Assembly (NCBI RefSeq): GCF_009932555.1
Contig: NZ_BLJO01000003.1
Location: 248,001-312,000 of the forward strand
Length of the DNA stretch: 64,000 nt
DNA from: Steroidobacter agaridevorans
GTDB taxonomy: Bacteria; Pseudomonadota; Gammaproteobacteria; Steroidobacterales; Steroidobacteraceae
Direction: 5' to 3'
Positions 17,136 through 24,910 of the stretch are shown piece after piece. The position numbers were made by a program, and so were the translations under genes. Position 1 is the first letter of the stretch. Each line of letters opens with the position of its first letter. The notes beneath the pieces were generated by a model that was not told where the DNA came from, searched no databases, and was given only the letters and a program-made list of their open reading frames with translations.

Positions 17136-18269
17136 TCACGATCCGAGGTAGTTGCGGAGGATCGCCTCGCGGTCCGCATCGATTTCGGACAGCGACGCCT
17201 CGCGCGCGACAAGCTCGCCGTCGAATGCAATCGGCAGCGTCGGCAGTCGCGTGGTCTTGCCGTCGCCGAGCTGCACCGATTCCAACGCGCCGGTGGCGAG
17301 CAGGTGCGGATCGTCGAGCATGTCTTCCGGTTTACCGATGGGCGCGAACGGCAACCCCGTGCCTTCCAATCGCTGGATGATTTCGGCCCGCGTGAAGCCG
17401 GCAATCAACGCTCTGATCTGCGGCAGAACACGGTCACGCTGTTGAACGCGGGCATTGTTCTTGCGCAGGGATTCGTCCGCCCACAGCTCGTTCAATCCAA
17501 ACAGCTTGCAGAACTTCTCCCAAAGCGCATCGGTGACCACGCCGATGAAAACCGGCTCGTCCTTCGTCTCGAACACATCGTAAATGGCCCACGCCGAAAT
17601 GCGCGCCGGCATGGGATTGGCAGGCTTGCCGGTGACCGCGAACTGCGCCATGTGCTGGCCGACCAGATATACAGTCGTCTCGAACAACGAGGCCTGGATG
17701 AGCTTGCCCTTACCAGTGCGATGACGCTCTTCGAGCGCGGCGAGCACACCGATGACACCAAACATTCCGCCAGTCACGTCGATGACACTCGCGCCGGCAC
17801 GCAAGGGTCGGCCCGGCGGGCCGGTCATATACGCGAGGCCGCCCATCATTTGCGCGACTTCATCGAGCGCCGTGCGATCTTCGTACGGACCGGGCAGGAA
17901 TCCCTTGGCGGAGCAGTAGATCAAACGAGGATTGGCGGCGGATAACGCTTCATAGCCGAGGCCGATCTTGTCGAGCGCGCCGGGCCGGAAATTCTCGATG
18001 AGGATGTCGCTGTTCGCCGCGAGACGCTTTGCGAGCGCGAGATCTTCTTCCGACTTCAGATCGAGCGCGATGCTCTGCTTGTGCCGGTTGTACATCGGAA
18101 AGTAACCGGCGCCCGAGCCGAGCAGCGTCCGCGTCTTGTCACCCTCGAGCGGCTCGACGCGAATCACATGAGCCCCCAGCGCGGCGAACATCGCGCCCGC
18201 GGCGGGGCCCATCACCATATGAGTGAATTCGATGACCTTCAAGCCACTCAGCGGCGCGGGCCGGCTCAT
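17136..18269 (-). CDS. Family III CoA-transferase (CaiB/BaiF)
   Basis: A 377-residue family III CoA-transferase, last gene of the leftward operon from 23.2 kb and overlapping the lyase gene by 4 bp (ATGA). Typical segments: LSGLKVIEFTHMVMGP, HVIRVEPLEGD, NRHKQSIALDLK and LIYCSAKGFLPGP. At the position aligned with catalytic Asp169 of formyl-CoA transferase and CaiB the sequence reads KLIQASLFE, with Gln in place of Asp. Some family branches carry this variant, so inactivity is not implied. With a LeuCD-type hydratase and HMGL-type lyase beside it, transfer of CoA to a citramalate-like acid is the likely role. Confidence 0.93.
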   Translation of the reverse strand: MSRPAPLSGLKVIEFTHMVMGPAAGAMFAALGAHVIRVEPLEGDKTRTLLGSGAGYFPMYNRHKQSIALDLKSEEDLALAKRLAANSDILIENFRPGALDKIGLGYEALSAANPRLIYCSAKGFLPGPYEDRTALDEVAQMMGGLAYMTGPPGRPLRAGASVIDVTGGMFGVIGVLAALEERHRTGKGKLIQASLFETTVYLVGQHMAQFAVTGKPANPMPARISAWAIYDVFETKDEPVFIGVVTDALWEKFCKLFGLNELWADESLRKNNARVQQRDRVLPQIRALIAGFTRAEIIQRLEGTGLPFAPIGKPEDMLDDPHLLATGALESVQLGDGKTTRLPTLPIAFDGELVAREASLSEIDADREAILRNYLGS

Positions 18270-19198
18270 GTGCGCACTCCATCGTTGAAGCCCAGGGGCA
18301 GGCCGGCATCCGGCGTGAATCCATACAACGGCTCGCCGGGTAACGCTTCGGCTAGGATGCGGCGGACTTCCAGCAGTTTTTCCAGATCGATGCCGGTTTC
18401 GTAGCCCATCGCCTGCAGCATGAAGACGAGATCTTCGGTGACGATGTTGCCAGAGGCGCCCGGTGCGAAGGGGCAGCCGCCGAGGCCGGCAAGCGACGCA
18501 TCGAGCGTCGTGATGCCTTCCTCGAGTCCAGCGAGTGCGTTCGCGAGCCCCAGGCCGCGGGTGTTGTGAAGATGCAGCGTGTTGAGCTTGTTCGCGCCGA
18601 TCTCCGCTTTCACCTTGCGCACCAGGCGTTTGACCTGCGCCGGGTTCGCATAGCCGGTCGTGTCGGAAAGTCCGACTTCAACTGCGCCGGCTGCAATCGA
18701 TGCAGCAGCAAGTCGCACGACGGTGTCTTCGCTCACCGAACCTTCCATCGTGCAACCGAAGGCAGTGGACAAGCCGACCTCGAAGTGAGGACGGCTCTCG
18801 GCGGGTTGTGCAGCGACGAGCTCGGCGATTGCGCGAATCTCTTCGACCATCTCCGCGTGACTCTTGCGCACGTTCTTGAGGCTGTGCGTTTCGGACATGG
18901 AGAACGGAATGGACATCTTCTGCGCGCCGGCCGCGATGGCGCGTTCAGCCCCCTTGAGATTGGGAACGAGCACGGCGACAGACAGTCCGCGAATCATCCT
19001 CGCGAAGGCGACCAGTTCGGCGGTGTCCGCCATCTGCGGCAGGAGCGAGGCGGGCACGAAGCTGCCGACTTCGATCTCGCGCACACCGGCGGCCGCTTCG
19101 GCGGCAATCCACGCCTTCTTGGCATCGAGCGGCATGACGCGTTTGATGCTCTGCAGGCCGTCGCGCGGACCGACTTCGCTCAGGTGAATGCGTGTCAT
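18266..19198 (-). CDS. HMG-CoA-lyase-like lyase (possible (R)-citramalyl-CoA lyase)
   Basis: A 310-residue TIM-barrel lyase of the HMGL-like family. Seen: EVGPRDGLQ (metal and substrate site) at residues 7-15; EVGSFVP; a metal-binding HLHNTRG; and the family Cys in GLGGCPFAPGASGN. These enzymes cleave 3-hydroxy-3-methyl acyl-CoA thioesters. The start at 19198 (MTRIHLSEVG) overlaps the LeuD stop as ATGA; the longer open frame upstream is a shadow of leuD. Together with LeuC/LeuD and a family III CoA-transferase, (R)-citramalyl-CoA cleavage to acetyl-CoA and pyruvate is the most coherent assignment; leucine-type HMG-CoA cleavage is the alternative. Confidence 0.92.
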   Translation of the reverse strand: MTRIHLSEVGPRDGLQSIKRVMPLDAKKAWIAAEAAAGVREIEVGSFVPASLLPQMADTAELVAFARMIRGLSVAVLVPNLKGAERAIAAGAQKMSIPFSMSETHSLKNVRKSHAEMVEEIRAIAELVAAQPAESRPHFEVGLSTAFGCTMEGSVSEDTVVRLAAASIAAGAVEVGLSDTTGYANPAQVKRLVRKVKAEIGANKLNTLHLHNTRGLGLANALAGLEEGITTLDASLAGLGGCPFAPGASGNIVTEDLVFMLQAMGYETGIDLEKLLEVRRILAEALPGEPLYGFTPDAGLPLGFNDGVRT

Positions 19199-19806
19199 GG
19201 TTGTGTGGAGAAATAAATCCAGGGACGCGCGAGCCGGTCCGCTCGTTGAAATGCGGCAATCCGCTCGCGATGTTTCAAGGTGAGCTCGATGCCGTCGAGG
19301 CCTTCGAGCAGCATGGCCTTGGCCTCCGCGCCGATCGCGAAATTCCAGCGCTGCGAACCCGCCTCGACCTGCTGTTGAGCGAGATCGATCGTCACAGGCT
19401 CGTTCGCGGCTGCAATCGTAGCGACGCTTCCTCGATCGAGCACGACGGGCAGCACGCCGTTGCGAATACAGTTGCCCGCGAAGATCGGCGCGAAGCTCGG
19501 AGCAATGATGGCGCGAATCCCGTACTCGGCGAGTGCCCACACGGCGTGCTCGCGACTGGAGCCGCAACCGAAGTTGTCGCCGCCCAGGAGAATATGCGCA
19601 TTGGCGTAACGCGGCTGATTGAGCACGAAGGCAGGATCAGGATCGCGGCTGCCAGGTGAGAGATAGCGCCAAGGCGCAAACAAACCGGCAGCGAGCCCGG
19701 TCTTGCCCGTGCTTTTCATCTCACGCGACGGAATGATCGCATCCGTATCGACGTTGTCGCGAAGCAGGGGAGCGGCGACCGATGTGAGTACGGTGAACGG
19801 CGTCAT
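19195..19806 (-). CDS. leuD: 3-isopropylmalate dehydratase small subunit family (LeuD-like)
   Basis: A 203-residue small subunit of the aconitase/isopropylmalate isomerase superfamily. Diagnostic segments: NVDTDAIIPSREMK, FVLNQPRYANAHILL, GGDNFGCGSSREHAVWAL and GNCIRNGVLP. It overlaps leuC-like and the lyase gene by ATGA at each end, so the subunits are translationally coupled. No leucine biosynthesis genes (leuA, leuB) are nearby, and the context is catabolic, so a citraconate/maleate-type hydratase role fits better than leucine synthesis. The symbol marks the family, not the pathway. Confidence 0.92.
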   Translation of the reverse strand: MTPFTVLTSVAAPLLRDNVDTDAIIPSREMKSTGKTGLAAGLFAPWRYLSPGSRDPDPAFVLNQPRYANAHILLGGDNFGCGSSREHAVWALAEYGIRAIIAPSFAPIFAGNCIRNGVLPVVLDRGSVATIAAANEPVTIDLAQQQVEAGSQRWNFAIGAEAKAMLLEGLDGIELTLKHRERIAAFQRADRLARPWIYFSTQP

Positions 19807-21185
19807 GATCGCAGCTCCCGCGGATCGGCGATGCATCCTGCGATGGCGCTGGCGGCCACCACTTCGGGGCTGGCGATGTGCGTGCGAATGTTCGGGCCTT
19901 GTCGCCCTTCGAAATTGCGATTGGTCGAAGAGATGACGCGCGAGCCGGGCGCGAAACTTTCGCCGCCCGCGTAGAAGCACATCGAGCAACCGCTCTCCCG
20001 CCATTCGAAGCCTGCTTGTTCGAAGATCGCATCGAGACCTTCCGCTTCGGCGGCTCGCTTCACATGCATGGAGCCAGGCACGCACAGCGCCTTGACGCCG
20101 GGCGCGACGCGCCGGCCTTTGAGCAGCGCCGCCGCGCGACGCAGATCCGATAAGCGGCTGTTGGTGCAGCTGCCGATGAAGGCCGCATCGATGGGCGTGC
20201 CGGCCAGGCGCTGTCCAGTCTCCAGGCCTATATATAGGAGTGCCCGTTCCGGCGCACCCGAAGGCACTGTGCCGGAAATGCCGATGCTGTGCTCGGGGGA
20301 GGTGCCCCAGCTGACCATGGGTTCGATGCTGCTTGCATCGATGACGATCTCGGCATCGAACTGCGCACCCTCATCGGTGTGAAGGGGCTGCCAGTGCTTC
20401 ACTGCCTGCGCTCGCAACTCGCCAGCCGGGGCATAGCGGCGGCCTTCGAGCCACGCAAATGTTTTCTCATCGGGGGCGACGATTCCGGTCATGGCCGAGA
20501 ACTCGGTCGCCATATTGCACAAGGTCATGCGCGCTTCCATGTCGAGCGCAGTCACGGTTTCGCCGGCAAACTCGACGACGTGACCTTTGCCGCCGCCCGC
20601 GCCGTGACGTGCGATCAACGTGAGGATCATGTCCTTTGCGGTCACGCCTGGTGAAAGCGCACCAGTGAAAGTTACGCGCAGGGTCTTCGGGCGGGACAAA
20701 CGCAACACTCCCGTTGCCAACGCGTGCTCGGCTTCGGAAGAACCGATGCCCCATGCGAGCGCGCCAAACGCGCCTTGGGTGCACGTGTGGCTGTCAGGTG
20801 CAATCAATGTGCAGCCGGGCAGCACGATGCCCAGCTCCGGTGAAATCACGTGCACGATGCCTTGATCGGGATCGGTGACATCGAAGAGCGTGATGCCGGC
20901 TTCGCGTGCGGCGCTACGCGTTTCCGTGATGAATGCCTGACCGCCCGGCATCAAGGTTCGATCGTTACGGCCACGCCGGGTATCGACGATGTGGTCCATG
21001 ACACAGAAGACGCGCGATGGATCGGCGATCGGGCGGCCGGCTTCACGCAGACTGTTCAGTGCGGCGGCGCCGGTGCGTTCGTGCAGGAAAATGCGGTCGA
21101 TAGCGATCAGGTCGACGCCACCGTCGAGGGTGGCGACGACGTGCTGGTCCCACAGCCTGGCGAACAGTGTGGTTGGCTTGGACAG
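19803..21185 (-). CDS. leuC: 3-isopropylmalate dehydratase large subunit family (LeuC-like), CTG start
   Basis: The large subunit with intact Fe-S ligands (GSCTNSR and GCSMC) and active-site segments CVMDHIVDT, PDSHTCTQGAFGALAWGIGS and KDMILTLIARHGAGGG. The first ATG in frame is at 20999, inside the conserved VMDHIVD, and would delete about 60 conserved residues. Upstream codons continue as family sequence (KPTTLFARLWDQHVVATLDG, then HERTGAAALNSLREAG) back to a CTG at 21185, preceded by GGAGGAG with 5-nt spacing; an in-frame TAA lies four codons further up. I therefore call CTG as the start (460 residues). It forms a heterodimer with the LeuD-like subunit. Confidence 0.85.
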   Translation of the reverse strand: MSKPTTLFARLWDQHVVATLDGGVDLIAIDRIFLHERTGAAALNSLREAGRPIADPSRVFCVMDHIVDTRRGRNDRTLMPGGQAFITETRSAAREAGITLFDVTDPDQGIVHVISPELGIVLPGCTLIAPDSHTCTQGAFGALAWGIGSSEAEHALATGVLRLSRPKTLRVTFTGALSPGVTAKDMILTLIARHGAGGGKGHVVEFAGETVTALDMEARMTLCNMATEFSAMTGIVAPDEKTFAWLEGRRYAPAGELRAQAVKHWQPLHTDEGAQFDAEIVIDASSIEPMVSWGTSPEHSIGISGTVPSGAPERALLYIGLETGQRLAGTPIDAAFIGSCTNSRLSDLRRAAALLKGRRVAPGVKALCVPGSMHVKRAAEAEGLDAIFEQAGFEWRESGCSMCFYAGGESFAPGSRVISSTNRNFEGRQGPNIRTHIASPEVVAASAIAGCIADPRELRS

Positions 21186-21199
21186 CGCCGCTCCTCCAG

Positions 21200-21679
21200 C
21201 TACTTATCGTACGACTGCCAGTCGCGACTGACGAGCCGCTCCTGAATGGCCGTGCGCGTTTCCAACTGACCGTTGCGGATCCAGTGCCAGGTGCGGCAGC
21301 GGTTCTGGCCGTCATCCGACATCTGAATCATCTCGTAAAGATACAAACTGGGATCGCCCTGGCGCTGCCAGTACAGCATCACCGTGCGGCGATATTCATC
21401 GAGCGCGACTTCGGCGGCCCAGCCCTTGATCAACTCATTGTCCCACCACACGCGCTTGTCGGCGTAGCGCGCCGGGAAATCGCGGACCTCGGTGCGGCCA
21501 TCGGCCCAGGTGTAGAAGTTGGTCTGGTGATAAGGGTGCGGGCCCTGCGCGGGAAAGCGACACAGCAGCCGGGATTGATGCTCGTCGATCTTCACGCCGG
21601 CGGCGTTGTAATAAATATAGACGCCATCCCACACCCCTTCGTGGCGCGCGAGTACCGGCATGTCTTCACGAATTCCCAT
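21200..21679 (-). CDS. DUF3598-like protein
   Basis: A 159-residue soluble protein rich in Trp and Tyr (GVWDGVYIYYNAAG, NFYTWADGRTEV, CRTWHWIRNG). The pattern recalls DUF3598/lipocalin-like barrels that bind hydrophobic ligands. It sits between the tandem alpha/beta hydrolase (9-bp gap) and LeuC-like (14-bp gap), so it belongs to this operon. Function unknown; a small-molecule binding or isomerase-like role is possible. The family match is from memory of motif style and only moderately secure. Confidence 0.8.
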   Translation of the reverse strand: MGIREDMPVLARHEGVWDGVYIYYNAAGVKIDEHQSRLLCRFPAQGPHPYHQTNFYTWADGRTEVRDFPARYADKRVWWDNELIKGWAAEVALDEYRRTVMLYWQRQGDPSLYLYEMIQMSDDGQNRCRTWHWIRNGQLETRTAIQERLVSRDWQSYDK

Positions 21680-21688
21680 GCGAATCTC

Positions 21689-23239
21689 CTAAACCTTCGG
21701 TGACCAGATGTCGGCGCGTTCCTTGGCCCAGGCTGCTCGTTCCCATGTTGTGATTGCGGGTGCGCCGGCCAGAAGCTGCTCGCGATCGACGTTGAGCAAC
21801 GTTCGGAGCAACGCGCGGCCCGAGCGTGCTCGAATCAAACTGCGATGCTCCAACGCGAGCGCATCCGGCGCGATGTCGGCGGCTTCGAAAGGCACGGCGT
21901 TCGGTGCCTTGCCGTCGAACCACGGCCAGAAGAAGTGACTGGCGCGCACTGCGCTCCAGGCCGCGTTCAAATAACTGCCGAAGCGATCGGGCGTGAGATC
22001 GGGAATGGCGGTGTCGGCCCACCGCTTGACGTCCTGCGGCTGCGGGATGTGTGCGTTGATTGCGCCCCAACTGCTTGCGTCGATGGCTCGGGCAACGTCG
22101 GCTGCGAGGAATGCAGACAAGCCCTCGCCAACGATCACGCGCTTGCCGTTTGCGCCAAGGACTTTCATCGTGGCCCTGACCACGGCGCTCCAATCTTTCA
22201 ACTCCGCTGCGTGACCATCCTGCCACTCATCCGACAAGCCATGGCCTGGCAGATCGATTGCGAGCACGCGCGACGTATCGAGCAGCTCCGTCGATCGTCC
22301 CGGCGCGTGAAGCACGACCGTGTCGGCATCGCGCCGACCGCTCCAGTGAATCAAGCCATCGAAGCCAGGCACAGTCACAACGACGAAGCCGGCATCTTCG
22401 TTCTCAGGCGGAGCAGGGCACGGAATCGGCGGCGTCTGACGCACATGCTGCAAACACGCCGCTTCGAGATCGGCTGGCGTCGCGACGCCTCGCGCGCTCC
22501 AGTTCGGTGGCAACGTGCCCAGTCGCGGAATGTGTGAATGGAGCGGATCGCCCTCGTAAGCGGCAATGAGCACGGGCGGCGTTTTCGCCGTCGGGGCCGG
22601 AATGTCTCGTGGCGCTTTCAACACCGCACCGTAGCCGGCTCGGTAAGCGTCACCGCTGTCGAGCATGTCGCGTACGACAGCGTCGGTGCGAACAGGATCG
22701 TCATGCGCCACACGCAGGCGCGACCCATTGCGCACGTCGAACCAGGGGAAGAACCACGTCTGCTCGAGAATGCGATTCCACAGCCACACCAGGTGCTCGC
22801 CGTAGGCGCTGGGCTGGAACGGCGGCAGGTAGCCCTCGCTGAAGTGCGCCATTTCCTGCGGCGTCCAGATCGCATAGCCGCCGATGGCCAGCGCGGTGAA
22901 GCGCTCGGGGCTGCGCTTGGCCGCACTGACCAGAATGATGCCGCCGGAATGAAAGCCGTAGGCGGCGGTGCGCTCGAGGCCCAGCGCGTCCAGCAAGTCG
23001 AGGTAATGCTGCGCGAAAGCGCCGATGTCGGGCGAGCCCGGCAACGGATCGGACTGGCCGAAGCCGGGCGAATCCGGCGCGATGCAGGTGAAGTGCTGGC
23101 CCCACTTGCGCATCAGCGGCTCGTACTCGGCCGAGCTGCGCGGGCTCTGGTGCACCATGATGAGGCTCGGCCCGGAGCCGGCCCGGCGGTAATGGACGCG
23201 ACGGTTGCCGACGCGCACGAAATGGCGGAAGATCCTCAT
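21689..23239 (-). CDS. Tandem alpha/beta hydrolase
   Basis: A 516-residue protein made of two alpha/beta-hydrolase-like halves. The first (about 1-270) has HQSPRSS, APDSPGFGQSDPLPG and a nucleophile elbow GFHSGG. The second (about 280-516) repeats the fold pattern (VLAIDLPGHGLSDEW) but its elbow reads GEGLSA, with Gly where the nucleophile should be. It has no signal peptide, so it is probably cytoplasmic. The start at 23239 (MRIFRHFVRV) is chosen; the in-frame start at 23260 would overlap the TTGTCCGGACAA operator. It is the first gene of the leftward LeuCD/lyase/CoA-transferase operon. Confidence 0.9.
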   Translation of the reverse strand: MRIFRHFVRVGNRRVHYRRAGSGPSLIMVHQSPRSSAEYEPLMRKWGQHFTCIAPDSPGFGQSDPLPGSPDIGAFAQHYLDLLDALGLERTAAYGFHSGGIILVSAAKRSPERFTALAIGGYAIWTPQEMAHFSEGYLPPFQPSAYGEHLVWLWNRILEQTWFFPWFDVRNGSRLRVAHDDPVRTDAVVRDMLDSGDAYRAGYGAVLKAPRDIPAPTAKTPPVLIAAYEGDPLHSHIPRLGTLPPNWSARGVATPADLEAACLQHVRQTPPIPCPAPPENEDAGFVVVTVPGFDGLIHWSGRRDADTVVLHAPGRSTELLDTSRVLAIDLPGHGLSDEWQDGHAAELKDWSAVVRATMKVLGANGKRVIVGEGLSAFLAADVARAIDASSWGAINAHIPQPQDVKRWADTAIPDLTPDRFGSYLNAAWSAVRASHFFWPWFDGKAPNAVPFEAADIAPDALALEHRSLIRARSGRALLRTLLNVDREQLLAGAPAITTWERAAWAKERADIWSPKV

Positions 23240-23247
23240 GCCACAAG

Positions 23248-23264
23248 TTTGTCCGGACAACTTT
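23248..23264. promoter_or_regulatory. TTGTCCGGACAA operator, copy 1
   Basis: The 12-bp perfect palindrome TTGTCCGGACAA (23249-23260) lies between the divergent starts at 23239 and 23325. On the minus strand the extended core AAAGTTGTCCGGACAAA is identical to that of the copies at 37887-37909 and 38095-38117. It sits 9 bp before the hydrolase start codon, a repressor-like position. GntR-family dimers often bind TTGT-N-ACAA sites, so the GntR protein at 43.7 kb is a candidate. Confidence 0.68.
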
Positions 23265-23324
23265 AGTTACACAAGCCTTTTTTGCGGACTTGAGCGTTAA
23301 GCGCTGATTTCGCGGGGAGTGAGC

Positions 23325-24005
23325 ATGCAGCCGATCGGAACCAAGATGGTGTGCGATGGACGCACCGCGCGACAGATCTTCGAGCAGACCATGGCCAACC
23401 CGGCCCGCAACAAGTTCGGCTTCGGGGAAAAGCTGGCCATCGTCAACGTCGATATGCAGCAGGCGTACACGCGCATCGACATGTTCAAAACCGCGTATGA
23501 GACCGACCCGCGGCAAATCGAGTACATCAACACCATTTCGCAACTGGCGCGCAGCCGGGGCATGCCGGTGATCTGGAGCCGCGTCGGTTACAAGGACGAT
23601 GCGGGCGATGCCGGGGTGTGGGGCATCCGCACCAACACGCCGGACTCACTGCAGAACATCAAGTACGGCAGCGAGCGACACGCGTACGATCCGCGTTGCG
23701 CCATCGATCCCAACGACTTGCAGTACACCAAGCGGATGCCGTCGGCATTCTTCGAGACGCCGCTGAACAGCTATCTGCGCTGGCACAAGGTGGATACGGT
23801 AGTGGTCACTGGCGGCAGCACGTCGGGCTGCGTGCGAGCCACGGCGGTCGACGCGTTGGCCTATGGTTTTCGCACCATCGTGCCGATCGAAACCTGCGCG
23901 GACAAACACGAGAGCTATCACTTCGCAAATCTCACGGACCTGCAATTGAAGTACGCCGACGTTGAGCCGGTGCAGGTTGTGATCGATTGGCTGGAGGCGC
24001 GCTGA
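23325..24005 (+). CDS. Isochorismatase-like cysteine amidohydrolase
   Basis: A 226-residue cysteine hydrolase of the isochorismatase superfamily. The catalytic triad is visible: Asp in AIVNVDMQQAY, Lys in YTKRMPSAFF and Cys in TGGSTSGCVRATAVDA. The last motif is typical of the N-carbamoylsarcosine amidase/maleamate amidohydrolase branch, which releases ammonia from amides. ATG 23325 follows GGGGAG; GTG 23319 is less likely. Its stop overlaps the next start (TGATG). First gene of the rightward operon with two PuuE-like hydrolases, so it may hydrolyse the half-amide formed by ring opening. Confidence 0.92.
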   Translation: MQPIGTKMVCDGRTARQIFEQTMANPARNKFGFGEKLAIVNVDMQQAYTRIDMFKTAYETDPRQIEYINTISQLARSRGMPVIWSRVGYKDDAGDAGVWGIRTNTPDSLQNIKYGSERHAYDPRCAIDPNDLQYTKRMPSAFFETPLNSYLRWHKVDTVVVTGGSTSGCVRATAVDALAYGFRTIVPIETCADKHESYHFANLTDLQLKYADVEPVQVVIDWLEAR

Positions 24006-24910
24006 TGGACACTGTGCAACGAGCCGATCCGCAGCTCTACGATTTCAAGCCGTATCGCGCGCGGCCGAAGATCGTCTGGCCGGGCGGCAAGCAGATCGCC
24101 GTGTGGGTGGCGCCGAATCTCGAGTACTACGAGCTCGATCCGCCCGCCAATCCGAATCGCAAGAGCTGGACCAGGCCGCATCCGGACGTGGTCGGCTTCT
24201 CACATCGCGATCACAGCAATCGCGTCTCGCACTGGCGCATGGCCGAGGTGATGACCAAGTACGGCTTTCCAGGCTCGGTCTCGCTGTCGGTGGCGCTTTG
24301 CCAGCATCATCCTGAAGTCGTTGCGGACGCCAATCGACGCGGCTGGGAATTTTTCAGCCACGGCATCTACAACACGCGCTACACGTACGGCATGGACGAA
24401 GCGCAGGAGCGGGCGATCATCGAGGATTCGATTCGCACGGTGCGCGAAGCCACGGGCCAGACGATTCGCGGCTGGCTCGCGCCCGCGTTGACGCATACGA
24501 CACGCACTCTCGATCTGCTCGCGGAGTACGGTTTGCACTACACCTGCGATCTGTATCACGACGACCAGCCGCAGCCGGTGAAGGTGAAGTCGGGCCGCTT
24601 GATTTCCATTCCGTACAGCCTGGAAGTCAACGATCACTATGGATTCTTCGTCTACAACATGTCACCGCGCGACTACGCGGATGCGTTGATCCGTCAGTAC
24701 CAGCGGTTGGCGAGCGAAGGCGAGCAGTCGGGCACGGTGATGTGCATCCCGCTGCATGCTTATTTGATCGGGCAGCCTCATCGCATCGGGCCGTTCGCCG
24801 AGGTGCTCAAGCATATCGCTGCCGACGGCCGCGCCTGGATTGCGCGCGCGGGCGAAATTGCGGATCACTATTACGATCATCACTATCAGGAGGCCGTCCA
24901 TGGCGCTTGA
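24005..24910 (+). CDS. Polysaccharide deacetylase-fold hydrolase, PuuE-like (first of pair)
   Basis: A 301-residue cytoplasmic NodB-homology protein without signal peptide, of the PuuE allantoinase-like branch. Seen: IAVWVAPNLEYYEL in place of the classical first acidic motif, WEFFSHGIYNTRY (metal His), a barrel strand with IRGWLAPALTHT, and GTVMCIPLHAYLIG (late His motif). This branch opens cyclic amides or deacylates small molecules rather than chitin. It overlaps the next paralogue by 11 bp. In this operon, ring opening of a cyclic amide or imide is the working idea. Confidence 0.9.
   Translation: MDTVQRADPQLYDFKPYRARPKIVWPGGKQIAVWVAPNLEYYELDPPANPNRKSWTRPHPDVVGFSHRDHSNRVSHWRMAEVMTKYGFPGSVSLSVALCQHHPEVVADANRRGWEFFSHGIYNTRYTYGMDEAQERAIIEDSIRTVREATGQTIRGWLAPALTHTTRTLDLLAEYGLHYTCDLYHDDQPQPVKVKSGRLISIPYSLEVNDHYGFFVYNMSPRDYADALIRQYQRLASEGEQSGTVMCIPLHAYLIGQPHRIGPFAEVLKHIAADGRAWIARAGEIADHYYDHHYQEAVHGA

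Noticed and set aside
18266-19567. 433-residue version of the HMGL-like lyase
   Set aside because: The N-terminal 120 residues are an out-of-frame reading of leuD; MTRIHL at 19198 begins the conserved protein and overlaps the leuD stop as ATGA.
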